Below, piece after piece: positions 19,301-26,449 of a stretch of 64,000 nucleotides of DNA; position 1 is the first letter of the stretch, and the number at the start of each line of letters is the position of its first letter. The stretch spans positions 496,001 through 560,000 of the forward strand of contig CBDEVU010000017.1 of the NCBI GenBank assembly GCA_965243715.1, in the 5' to 3' direction. Source of the DNA: UBA11606 sp965243715. Lineage in GTDB: Bacteria; Actinomycetota; Acidimicrobiia; Acidimicrobiales; Aldehydirespiratoraceae. The position numbers and the translations under genes are program-made. Below the pieces are notes generated by a model that searched no databases, was not told the DNA's origin, and saw only the letters and a program-made list of their open reading frames with translations.

Positions 19301-19624
19301 CATCGTGAGTCGTTCGATACTGTCGATCGGCTCAATGCCCTTGGGGAGGAGCTTGCGAAGGTTCTGCCGAGCGATCGCCGCGTTGGAGCAGACGTAGACG
19401 ATGTCGTGTCGCCGATCACCTTCTCGCCCGAGGTAGTCAATTACTTGGGCAATCACGCCCTTGGCGACGTGAGTTTTTCCCAGACCGACTTCATCGGCAA
19501 CAAGGAACCGAAGCGCGGGATCCTTATCGGCAAACATCTGCTGGAACGTCCAGTCGGCAGTCCGTCGCTGGAAGTCCTTCAGTTCGGCAAGCACCGCCGC
19601 CGCGTCGAGATGATTCTTGCTCAT
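16295..19624 (-). CDS. large SF2 helicase of a DUF6361-PLD-helicase cluster
   Basis: A 1,109-residue SNF2/DEAD-like helicase. Walker A is VADEVGLGKTHVAKG (near residue 47), motif II is LVILDEFQRF (near 279), motif III LLLSATPYRMYT (near 325), and the second RecA domain has STSLGQEGLDFHLW and REGRVHRYKGHAV (near 948-980). Between the two lobes is a long region without recognised motifs. The start ATG 19624 overlaps the stop of the phospholipase-D-family gene (ATGA), so it is the third gene of a coupled trio. Family-level similarity to helicases of DISARM-like systems is suggested by the layout, but drmB and a methylase are missing here. Probably a translocase acting on foreign DNA. Confidence 0.85.
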   Translation of the reverse strand: MSKNHLDAAAVLAELKDFQRRTADWTFQQMFADKDPALRFLVADEVGLGKTHVAKGVIAQVIDYLGREGDRRHDIVYVCSNAAIARQNLRKLLPKGIEPIDSIERLTMLPLAQLDNGSSDQPGINLLAITPGTSLKFGRNTGLFKERCLAYTFLRECWGRDVMDTRAARWIFWKGLAADNADKRRQADKRLRDYAGRYCSQIGNSLPEFKRLLGKVDERRRRQEKPTVRELFDEIVAGLARKRSFPADLISKREDLIVEVRQIMATVGITALRPDLVILDEFQRFKNLLEPDPKEFAANMAHQLFGYVDPVTDRPTRTLLLSATPYRMYTTTDETKSDHYADFLETCKFLFSGSADRVEQLEHRFAKLRSALTSTDGLVEAGAVCREISAALGGVMARTERLAATPDRSGMLKEIVTEVSVEHDDLRSYIRLGNLAEAVEHHEPTEYWKSSPYLVNFMEDYKLKKGIKEAATDGKLDAGERLQPGPGLLDWPSLKAYELLDPQNGRLRWLLEDLDSHHAFELLWMPPSLRYYDTGSVYESPKAAAFTKRLIFSGWKVVPKAVSSLVSYEAERRAFAGRSHAYTTDFGRRGGQRLAFRTNARAKAEAEVRPGEVRGRRRAASMTAFLLVWPSPSLAELGDPRSLVGDQLKLEAVLAKIRDRVSAAVTPLLRTAPTKGVVDQRWYWAAPLFLDQKRHPAAVELLLAGGSAWGWEGDSVRDNFLAHLGAANSMLKYGLTALGKPPDDLVEVLAEVALGGPAQCAIRALRATVSLPIDHEAVVSNAARIAVAFRNFFNAPETTGIVVGARAEQADSEESVAGYWREVVKHSIDGNLQAVLDEHAHVMRDKLGYVSPDTTADRVAAAGEIGPKIAEALDLRTSTFRVDVPRHKGKRSNIAFDDYGMRTRFAVAFAKQKFDEGDEARIESVLDAFNSPFWPFVLASTSLGQEGLDFHLWCHAVVHWNLPSNPVDLEQREGRVHRYKGHAVRRNIAATLGAAALGSGLDPETDLWDELFDRAAATREPGDGEMVPYWVFHQGPAKIERHVPVLPFSRESARLPQLRKALAVYRLAFGQPRQKELVEFLGASSTDAELLELASQLRIDLTPPNPPAP

Positions 19625-21456
19625 TTGGTTCCACCTCCGACGTTGGTAACCTCTTGAATCGTTGTCCACAGTTCGGAGAATCCGGTGGGCAGTATGTCGT
19701 CGTCTAAGTCGAAAACGAGCGGGTCTAGTCCCTCGAACTTCGACGGGTCTCGCCTCATGGTTTGCAGTAATCGCTCGAGTACCGCCGGGTTGTTACTGCT
19801 GGTCCGTCGTGGCTGGCTGGCCTGGTCGCCAACGTCAGCGCTGACGGGTTCGGCCGCGTCTAAGAGTTCCGGCCACTCAGTGTCCTGATCTCGTTCGGAG
19901 TCCTCGGCGAGGAGCGCTAGGAGATACCGAAAGAAGCGCTCGCCATTCCCAATCAGTGACCGCAGCAGGCACCGATCTCGATCTTCGGGCATCCCGGTGA
20001 GCGGCACGGGGACGACGAAGCGACTGACCGTGCCTCCTTCGCCCTTCAACTCGTAGGCGAGAAAGCCGATGATCCTCTCCATGCTGACCTCGAAGCGCAG
20101 GTCGAGTGGTTCACCCTGTTGAACCCTGCGCCGGTTGCCCGCCAAAGACAGCGGCCAGCAGTGGACCTCGACGTCGTCGAAGGTGGGGAATGGTTCCTCA
20201 GACCGGTACGTGATGGCCCAGCCGGTGCCGCTTTGTTCGACTAATCCCTCGATCGGGTGCTCAGCGATGGTGTGTCGGGCGTGATCCAAACCCATTGCTT
20301 CGTCTGACCAGCCACCTGGTTTGCCAGCATGGTAGGGCTTGAACAGGTCGTGCAGGACGGGTTCATCCTTGGAGCCGCCGCAGAGGCGATCGATGCCAAG
20401 CTTGGCGACCGAACCACCGAACTCGACCAAGATCTCAACATTTTTGTCGAAGGCACTGCCCGTCGCATTCGCGGAACCGAGGAACAGTTGGGCTCGGCCA
20501 CCTTGTTCGAAGGCAAACACCTTCGCGTGGAGGCCAGCCAGCGGACGGCCAGGATCCTGAGGTGACCAAACTTCATCAGCGTCGAGATCTCGTGTGCTGG
20601 TGTCATCGAATACGTACGGCTCGGCCACCGTGGCGAGGATCTCCGGGGTCAGGGTGTCGAGTGATTGCCATCGGCTGACGAGTTTTTCCACCGGCGCGGG
20701 ATACACCTTGGCGAAGAAGGGGTTGCTGACAAACGGCGAGATGATCAACGAGCGGTCGGCGCTGGTCGGTAGTGGTGACGGCGTGGGTTTCAGTCCAAGC
20801 ACATGGATCTTGAGATTATCGACCCCGGCGGGGAGCGCGAACCTCGCGTCCCGAAGAGCGGTGGCCAAAGATCGGACACGGTCCTGGTGCACGGCTGCGA
20901 CATCACCAACCGCCATGGGCAAAAGCCCGTCGAACAGGTCGCCGACCGCGTCGAGTCGTGCGCCGGCTTTACCGGTTGCTTCATCGAGTCGGATCACGGT
21001 GTCCCAACTTGCATCGAACGTGAGATTCCGACTGGCAATGAGGACGCGGAGCCGTTGTTCAGGTGCGCCGCCCGCCACCGTGTCGTCGCTTGCCTCGTAC
21101 CGCAAGACCCACACCTTTGGATGGACGATGCCGCCTAACGGAGCTCGAACAGCCACGACCGTCTCGTCGAGGAAGGCAAAGACTCGCCTCGAGGGCGGCA
21201 GGGCAATCTCGCCGACTTGGTTGAAGACAGTCAACTTGTCGGAGTGGGTTCGCACGGCAGAGAGTAAGTCGATGGGTTCGTCAGGGCCGTCCCCGGACAC
21301 CGTTACGTCGGGACCGCTGAGCGTGAACGCAGTCAACGCGGTGAGGAGGGCCGTCAAGTCGAGGGTGTACGTGACCGCCATGGCCGACTCCAACGAGAAG
21401 CCAATCGGTGGTCGCATCGCATCACTGAGCGTGATTCGGTTCGTTGGTTGCAGCAT
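19621..21456 (-). CDS. phospholipase D-family protein with two HxK motifs
   Basis: A 611-residue protein with two PLD-type half sites: HPKVWVLRY followed by IASRNLTFDASWD (around residues 112-145), and HAKVFAF followed by FLGSANATGSAF (around residues 309-330). Paired HxK...N motifs are the catalytic centre of PLD-superfamily nucleases and phospholipases; in helicase-linked defence genes they are usually nucleases. The start ATG 21456 is chosen because it overlaps the DUF6361 stop (TAATG); a longer frame reaches 21516 but lies inside the upstream gene. There is no signal peptide. It lies between DUF6361 and the helicase with overlaps at both ends, which argues for a fixed complex or strict co-expression. 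Confidence 0.85.
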   Translation of the reverse strand: MLQPTNRITLSDAMRPPIGFSLESAMAVTYTLDLTALLTALTAFTLSGPDVTVSGDGPDEPIDLLSAVRTHSDKLTVFNQVGEIALPPSRRVFAFLDETVVAVRAPLGGIVHPKVWVLRYEASDDTVAGGAPEQRLRVLIASRNLTFDASWDTVIRLDEATGKAGARLDAVGDLFDGLLPMAVGDVAAVHQDRVRSLATALRDARFALPAGVDNLKIHVLGLKPTPSPLPTSADRSLIISPFVSNPFFAKVYPAPVEKLVSRWQSLDTLTPEILATVAEPYVFDDTSTRDLDADEVWSPQDPGRPLAGLHAKVFAFEQGGRAQLFLGSANATGSAFDKNVEILVEFGGSVAKLGIDRLCGGSKDEPVLHDLFKPYHAGKPGGWSDEAMGLDHARHTIAEHPIEGLVEQSGTGWAITYRSEEPFPTFDDVEVHCWPLSLAGNRRRVQQGEPLDLRFEVSMERIIGFLAYELKGEGGTVSRFVVPVPLTGMPEDRDRCLLRSLIGNGERFFRYLLALLAEDSERDQDTEWPELLDAAEPVSADVGDQASQPRRTSSNNPAVLERLLQTMRRDPSKFEGLDPLVFDLDDDILPTGFSELWTTIQEVTNVGGGTK

Positions 21457-22607
21457 TATTCGCCGACCTCCAAGCCTTCCGCGAGGTCGGTAAGGAAACT
21501 CTGGGTAATCGACCATCGGTAGTTGACCGACCCGCCGAGCGGTACCTGCTTCCAGTTCTCGAGCGCGGACCGCTCACTCAGACGGGCCCGTTTCGATTTG
21601 AGTAGCGATTCTCGCTGGATAATTAGTTCGTGGACGGTCCGATTCTCGGCGAAGCCATCTGGCTTCCTGGTCGCCTGAGTGGCGATCTCGGTCACGAAGG
21701 CTTTCGTGGAAGCACTGATGCCATATCTGGAGAGGAAGTTCCAGAACCCGTCGAGATCCTTCACCCAGTCGTGGGGGTCATCGCGGCGGGCGCCGATCGA
21801 CTTGACCCACGTCTTGAGATGGTCGAGTTCGCTTTCTTCGAGGTCGGCGGTGTCCCACTCTAACTCGTCGCGAGCCTTGCGAGCGAGCAGCACGTTGTAG
21901 ACATGTTGGGTGCCGATCGTCAACTCCGAGAACCAGCGGGCGTGGCGTAAGGCCTCCACTAGATGTTTTGGCAAACCGCGTTCAGGTAGATCCCACGGGT
22001 TCGCGAGGTCACTCGAGATCTTGGGGTTTCCGCAGAGGTAGGCGAGTAGCGTTCCGCTGTGCGTCCGTCGGATGTGGTCGATAAGCACCACCGCCTCTTC
22101 ACGACGGAGATCAAAATTGATATCGGCCTGGAGGAAGTCGTCGGGTGGAGATGGCAGCGCAGCCCACATCGACACCTGCGAGACGGTGGCGTGACCTTCG
22201 TCATCGCGATCAGGCTGGCGCTGGCCCAGCGCCGCGGCCCGCTGTCCGTACTGGGCGAGGCTCAGATTCAGTCGGCGGAGCCTCCACTTCCCCAACCCGG
22301 ACCAATACGCCGCGCTCGGCATTCGCTTCAAATTTCGACCGGACTTGTAGCCGATAACTCCCTGCTTCGGCCCCAGATGATGGAGGCAACCGATAAGACG
22401 TACCTCGTCATCGCGGAGTCGCTGAGCAAAATCGGCGGGCCGCACGCGCTCTGCTTCGAGGCGACCAAGTATCCACGGAAGGAAGATGAAGTAACGAATC
22501 CGGGTCTGGGTAGTCGAGGTCCCGGGGCTAAGCATCGTCGAAAACGCGTCCCGAATTGAGCCTAAGCCAAGGGCGTCGAGGGAACCGGGCTCTTCAAGCG
22601 AGCGCAA
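21456..22607 (-). CDS. DUF6361 family protein
   Basis: The product (383 residues from TTG 22607) matches DUF6361 proteins: SLDALGLGSIRDAFSTMLSP, then STTQTRIRYFIFLPWILG, both conserved in that family; function unknown. The true N-terminus is probably upstream. The same frame continues for 25 codons to about 22683 and contains LGWLDLDAAASERV, as expected for the family start, but has no ATG, GTG or TTG. A good ATG with a GAGGG ribosome-binding site lies at ~22689 one base out of phase, so an indel there is likely. It is the first gene of the DUF6361-PLD-helicase trio. Confidence 0.8.
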   Translation of the reverse strand: MRSLEEPGSLDALGLGSIRDAFSTMLSPGTSTTQTRIRYFIFLPWILGRLEAERVRPADFAQRLRDDEVRLIGCLHHLGPKQGVIGYKSGRNLKRMPSAAYWSGLGKWRLRRLNLSLAQYGQRAAALGQRQPDRDDEGHATVSQVSMWAALPSPPDDFLQADINFDLRREEAVVLIDHIRRTHSGTLLAYLCGNPKISSDLANPWDLPERGLPKHLVEALRHARWFSELTIGTQHVYNVLLARKARDELEWDTADLEESELDHLKTWVKSIGARRDDPHDWVKDLDGFWNFLSRYGISASTKAFVTEIATQATRKPDGFAENRTVHELIIQRESLLKSKRARLSERSALENWKQVPLGGSVNYRWSITQSFLTDLAEGLEVGE

Positions 22608-22689
22608 CAGCGCGGCGACCCGCTCACTCGCCGCGGCATCGAGATCAAGCCAACCTAACGATGATGACGGTGAGTAGGTAGATCATTGC

Positions 22690-23064
22690 ACCCTCACCCG
22701 ACTCCCTCGACGCATCCGCTGACGTCGTCGAGGATTAGCTGATGGTTCTGCCCGGCAGTCTCGTGTTCGCAGAACCCAATGGTCTTGTCCATTGCTGCTG
22801 ATTGGTTGCTTTGCATGCCTCGGTCTCCGTATGAATCCTTGGGGGGGGGGGGGGGGGGGGGAGGATCCGCAAGGCCATCGAGCGAATCCAAACCGCTGGA
22901 CGCATACTGTCGGAGAGGTGTGACATTCCTTGGTTGCTCGGGGTCAAGGGATCAACCGAAGGACGAAGTGGAGGACACAAAACGCACCTTAGTCCGGCCG
23001 CCGCTCTCGAGTGTTGGATGCTAGGAAGTTTCCGTTCTCGTACGCGATTTGTATGAATTTCTTG
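22690..23064. other. non-coding spacer at the edge of the defence island
   Basis: No convincing gene. Short frames cross it in several directions, but they run through the G tract and look like nothing known. It separates the minus-strand defence trio from the plus-strand HNH gene and contains the long G run described separately. Confidence 0.6.
22841..22861 (+). repeat. poly-G tract, 21 consecutive G
   Basis: Twenty-one G in a row, by far the longest homopolymer in the window. In other bacteria such tracts drive phase variation by slippage; here it is not inside a recognisable gene and lies ~240 bases before the HNH promoter. It could also be a sequencing or assembly artefact. Confidence 0.95.
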
Positions 23065-23093
23065 TTGACATTCTAATTTCGTTTTGATACGAT
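23065..23093 (+). promoter_or_regulatory. SigA-type promoter giving a probable leaderless HNH mRNA
   Basis: A perfect -35 box TTGACA (23065-23070), a 17-base spacer and a -10 box TACGAT (23088-23093). The ATG of the HNH gene starts seven bases after the -10 box, where transcription would be expected to begin, so the mRNA is probably leaderless. The surrounding 50 bases are clearly AT-richer than the genes. Confidence 0.8.
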
Positions 23094-23099
23094 ATACAC

Positions 23100-24191
23100 A
23101 TGTTCCAGAAAGCGCACGACAACATGGCTGAGGTTGCTCTCCACGGAATGTCTCGACCGGAGTTGACCGCAACCATTGGTGGGCTTGATCGAGTGATCGC
23201 TCACGCGCAAGAACGACGCTTGGCCTGCTTGGCCGGGATCGACGCGTTGGGTGATTCCGGGGCCGATGCCGCCTCTGTGGGGCATTCGTTGTCGCGGCGC
23301 TCGAATCGGCAGTCCAAACAAGACGCCAAGGTCGCTGCTCAGTTGGCGCAGATGCCCGCTGTGGCCGAGGGGTTGGCCAGCGGGGCTATCACTTCCGAGC
23401 ATGCCGCGGTGTGTGCTGAGGCCGCGGCTCGGGTCTCGCCGAGTGAGGCCGAGGAATTGCTGGCCTTGGCTAAAGAGTTGCCCGCCGACCGGTTTGCTAA
23501 GAAGACTAGGGAGTGGGTCAACATCAGAGAATCTCGCGGAGTGGTTGAGAAGCGTCACGCCCGGCAACGTCGTTTGCGTGAAGTAACTGACTGGGTTGAC
23601 GGCGAGGGGATGGTCAACATCTTGAGCCGCCTCGATCCAATCAACGGCGCACGGGCTCTAGCGGCTTTGCGGGAGTTCGCTAACCAGATCGGCCCCGACG
23701 ACACTCGGACGGCTAAGCAACGTCGCGCCGATGCCATGGTGGGATTGCTCACCGGTGCTCCTGCGACGCGTTCGGGTAAGCCGCATCCCAAGCACATGAT
23801 TCACCTGCTGCACTGTCTCGAATCGGGCAGCACCGAACTCGCCGACGGCAGCCCAGTACCCGACGAAGTACTCATCGAACTCGGCCCCACCGCCGAAGTC
23901 GTCGGGCAAGTCTTTGATGGTGTTGGCCGACCGTTGTGGCTCGGACGCTCCACCCGCCTAGCCAGCCGCGATCAGTGGATTGCCCTTATCGCCCGCCATC
24001 GCGGCTGCAGCGAATGCGGAGCATCACCGGACCGCACCGAGGCGCACCACACACGAGAATGGGCTAATGGCGGGCCAACCGACATCGACAACCTCGAACT
24101 ACCCTGCTGGAACTGCCACGGCCGAAAACACCGAGGCCAACGCGGCGACCCCGCCCGACACCGAAAACCAACCCACGCGGCCCAGGGGTAG
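23100..24191 (+). CDS. DUF222/HNH endonuclease (13E12-repeat type)
   Basis: A 363-residue protein with an N-terminal helical DUF222 region and a C-terminal HNH nuclease: CSECGASPDRTEAHHTREW, then LELPCWNCHGRKH. The paired cysteines bind structural zinc and the His residues form the active site. This is the family called 13E12 repeats in mycobacteria, spread in many copies through actinobacterial genomes and thought to be mobile or recombination-associated; its physiological role is not established. No ribosome-binding site precedes the ATG, in keeping with the leaderless promoter. It stands alone between the defence island and a metabolic region. Confidence 0.88.
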   Translation: MFQKAHDNMAEVALHGMSRPELTATIGGLDRVIAHAQERRLACLAGIDALGDSGADAASVGHSLSRRSNRQSKQDAKVAAQLAQMPAVAEGLASGAITSEHAAVCAEAAARVSPSEAEELLALAKELPADRFAKKTREWVNIRESRGVVEKRHARQRRLREVTDWVDGEGMVNILSRLDPINGARALAALREFANQIGPDDTRTAKQRRADAMVGLLTGAPATRSGKPHPKHMIHLLHCLESGSTELADGSPVPDEVLIELGPTAEVVGQVFDGVGRPLWLGRSTRLASRDQWIALIARHRGCSECGASPDRTEAHHTREWANGGPTDIDNLELPCWNCHGRKHRGQRGDPARHRKPTHAAQG

Positions 24192-24295
24192 GGATCGCTG
24201 ACGAGCAGTGTCGCGAACCAAGGGACAGTCCCCCGACTTCTGGACCGGAGAAGCGGCTCGGTCGGTCCGTGGTCACTACCTCTAAGGTGACCACC

Positions 24296-25249
24296 ATGAT
24301 TCTTGGTTTCGACGTTGGTGGCACCAACGCCCGCGCCCTGCTGATTAATCCCGACACCGGATTGGTGCAGGACCGCGACCGAGAATCGAGTGCCGGAACG
24401 GGAGCGGTTTTAGTCGCCACGCTCTTGGGGATGGTGGCGCGCATCCGAGACCGCAACGACGTAACGATCAAGGCCATCGGACTCGGCGTGGCTGGCCTCG
24501 CTCATCAATCAGGCGTGGTCTACTACTCGCCCAACCTGCCCCAGTTGGTCGAGTATCCTCTCGGCACAGAGTTGGCCGACGCGCTTGATCTTCCGGTAGT
24601 GGTGATGAACGATGCCACGGCAGGAACGTGGGCGGAGGCAAAGTTCGGCGCCGGACGCGGGGCAAAGGATTTCATCTTGGCCACACTCGGCACCGGCATC
24701 GGCAGCGGTTTTGTCTCCGGCGGTCGACTGCTCCACGGGGCCAACGGGTTTGCGGGCGAATCCGGACACATGATCGTCGATGCCAACGGCCCGACCCATC
24801 ACACCGGTCAGCAAGGCCCATGGGAGTACTTTGCCTCCGGCTCCGCGCTGGGCCGACTCGGCCAGGCCCAGGCCGCGGTTGGTCACTTTCCGGTTGCTTT
24901 GCACCTCGCTGGTTCGGTCGCCGAAATCGACGGGTTCACGGTCGCCGCCGCCCGCGCCCAGGGAGACGAACGAGCGGTCCAGATCTTTGACGGTTTCTGC
25001 AAACATGTCGCTCGCGGCCTCGCCAACTTGGCCATGGTGCTCGATCCCAGTCGCGTGATACTCGGCGGTGGGCTGACCGACATCGGCGAACCCCTCCGAG
25101 ACGGAGTTGATAGGTGGCTCTCCGAACTCCTCTTAGGGGCCGCCCACCGGCCCAAAATTGAGGTTGTCATGGCCGAACTCGGCGACGACGCGGGCGCGCT
25201 CGGCGCCGCTCTGTGGGCGCTCGAGCCGAAGGACCAGCGCCTCAGTTAG
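24296..25249 (+). CDS. ROK-family sugar kinase (glucokinase-like)
   Basis: A 317-residue ROK-family protein, probably phosphorylating glucose or a related sugar with ATP. Seen: the phosphate-binding start ILGFDVGGTNARALL, the catalytic-region VVMNDATAGTWAE, ATLGTGIGSGFVSGG and NGFAGESGHMIV, and adenosine-site PSRVILGGGL. The usual zinc motif CxCGxxGCxE that follows GH in ROK proteins is absent: the place reads PTHHTGQQGPWEYFASG with no cysteine. ATG 24296 is chosen because AAGGTG lies just upstream and the next residues are the conserved N-terminus. It overlaps the end of the convergent MFS gene by four bases. Sugar specificity cannot be told. Confidence 0.82.
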   Translation: MILGFDVGGTNARALLINPDTGLVQDRDRESSAGTGAVLVATLLGMVARIRDRNDVTIKAIGLGVAGLAHQSGVVYYSPNLPQLVEYPLGTELADALDLPVVVMNDATAGTWAEAKFGAGRGAKDFILATLGTGIGSGFVSGGRLLHGANGFAGESGHMIVDANGPTHHTGQQGPWEYFASGSALGRLGQAQAAVGHFPVALHLAGSVAEIDGFTVAAARAQGDERAVQIFDGFCKHVARGLANLAMVLDPSRVILGGGLTDIGEPLRDGVDRWLSELLLGAAHRPKIEVVMAELGDDAGALGAALWALEPKDQRLS

Positions 25250-26373
25250 CCGGGATGCTCGACCGGGCTCGTCGTTTGTTCCACCGCGACGATCATCAAG
25301 GCACCCACCGCAATGACGACACCCCCAACGATGCCCAGTGTTTGGAACGAACCCGCGGCGACCGCCGCGCCACCCATCAGCGGGCCCACGGCGCGGCCCG
25401 CAGCCATTGCTGCTTGAGCATCGCCGGCCCGCTCGGCTGGGAACCGTGACCGCTCGCTCAAAAGGTTGAAGGTGGCCGGGATCGCCAACCAGAAGGCGAA
25501 ACCCCAGGCGGTAAGAATCAGCCAGAACAGCGGCGCCTGATCAAAAGTTCCTATCCCAATCGCTGATGCCGTGGCGATCAGTAACCACCAACCGGCCCCC
25601 GGTCGCCGGCCCCGCCAACGAGCTGAGGGAATGCCCGCCGCAGCGTTGGCCGAAAAGGCGAGCGAGACCGCTACGGGTCCCATGCCGTACTTCTGCGCGG
25701 CGATCGCTCCGGCGAACACGAACACTGCGGAGCCTCCCAGCGTTACCACCCCAAGGGCCGCGATTAGCACCAACGCCGGTCGAACCGCCTGGTTACGGCC
25801 CCCCGCTCGCGCCGGAAGAGTCGCAAAACTTGGCACTCGGGCCAGCGGTATGAGCGCCAACGCTGCCAAGACAAAGAACACCGTCTGGACCTGGGATACT
25901 TGAAGGACCAGTCCGAACAGCGGAGCGATTACTACTCCGGTGACCGGCCCAACGACGGCGATATCACTCGTTCCCTCGGAGTCGCCAAAGACCTGCGAGT
26001 AGGCCAACCACGTCAACACCCCTAGCGCAAGTCCCGCCCCGGCCCGAGCCATCACCAACCACCAAAACTCCGGAGCAAAACCGCTGATCACGTTGGCCAC
26101 CGCCAGCAGCACTAGGACTTGCACGAAGAGTCGGCCAGAGGGTTGCACGAAGCGACCCGCCGTCCAAGACCCACCCACGAACATTGCCAGTTGGGCCGCC
26201 GCGAAAAGAGCCGCCGTGCCGGTTGAGATCCCGAATCGTTCCGCTACCGGGGCCAAAACGAGCGGCGTGGCGATGAAGGTTGCCGTCGCGACTGCGGTGG
26301 CCAGCACCAACCCCGTTTGCGTCGAGACTCGCATGACCGCGAGAAGCCGATGGGGTGCATACATTGGCGTCAC
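25246..26373 (-). CDS. MFS transporter, drug/sugar efflux type
   Basis: A 375-residue membrane protein of about 12 hydrophobic segments with the major facilitator layout, including an N-terminal pair (VLATAVATATFIATPLVLAP) and a loop GGSWTAGRFVQPSGR resembling MFS motif A. It resembles the arabinose-efflux/Bcr-like group of exporters. It is transcribed divergently from ilvD with 76 bases between the starts, and converges on the ROK kinase. The substrate is unknown. Confidence 0.78.
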   Translation of the reverse strand: MTPMYAPHRLLAVMRVSTQTGLVLATAVATATFIATPLVLAPVAERFGISTGTAALFAAAQLAMFVGGSWTAGRFVQPSGRLFVQVLVLLAVANVISGFAPEFWWLVMARAGAGLALGVLTWLAYSQVFGDSEGTSDIAVVGPVTGVVIAPLFGLVLQVSQVQTVFFVLAALALIPLARVPSFATLPARAGGRNQAVRPALVLIAALGVVTLGGSAVFVFAGAIAAQKYGMGPVAVSLAFSANAAAGIPSARWRGRRPGAGWWLLIATASAIGIGTFDQAPLFWLILTAWGFAFWLAIPATFNLLSERSRFPAERAGDAQAAMAAGRAVGPLMGGAAVAAGSFQTLGIVGGVVIAVGALMIVAVEQTTSPVEHPG

Positions 26374-26449
26374 CCTAGCGACAGAGTTAACCCCAGTAGT
26401 TCAGCTTCAACCGTTAGCCAGAGGCAAGAAACGAACTAGTCTTAGACCT

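Noticed and set aside
20594..21493. Plus-strand open frame of about 299 codons
   Set aside because: Antisense to the PLD-family gene, which has real motifs in the minus frame; no ribosome-binding site or domain.
22735..23172. Minus-strand frame of 145 codons through the poly-G tract
   Set aside because: It reads the G run as poly-Pro, overlaps the HNH promoter and start, and resembles no protein.
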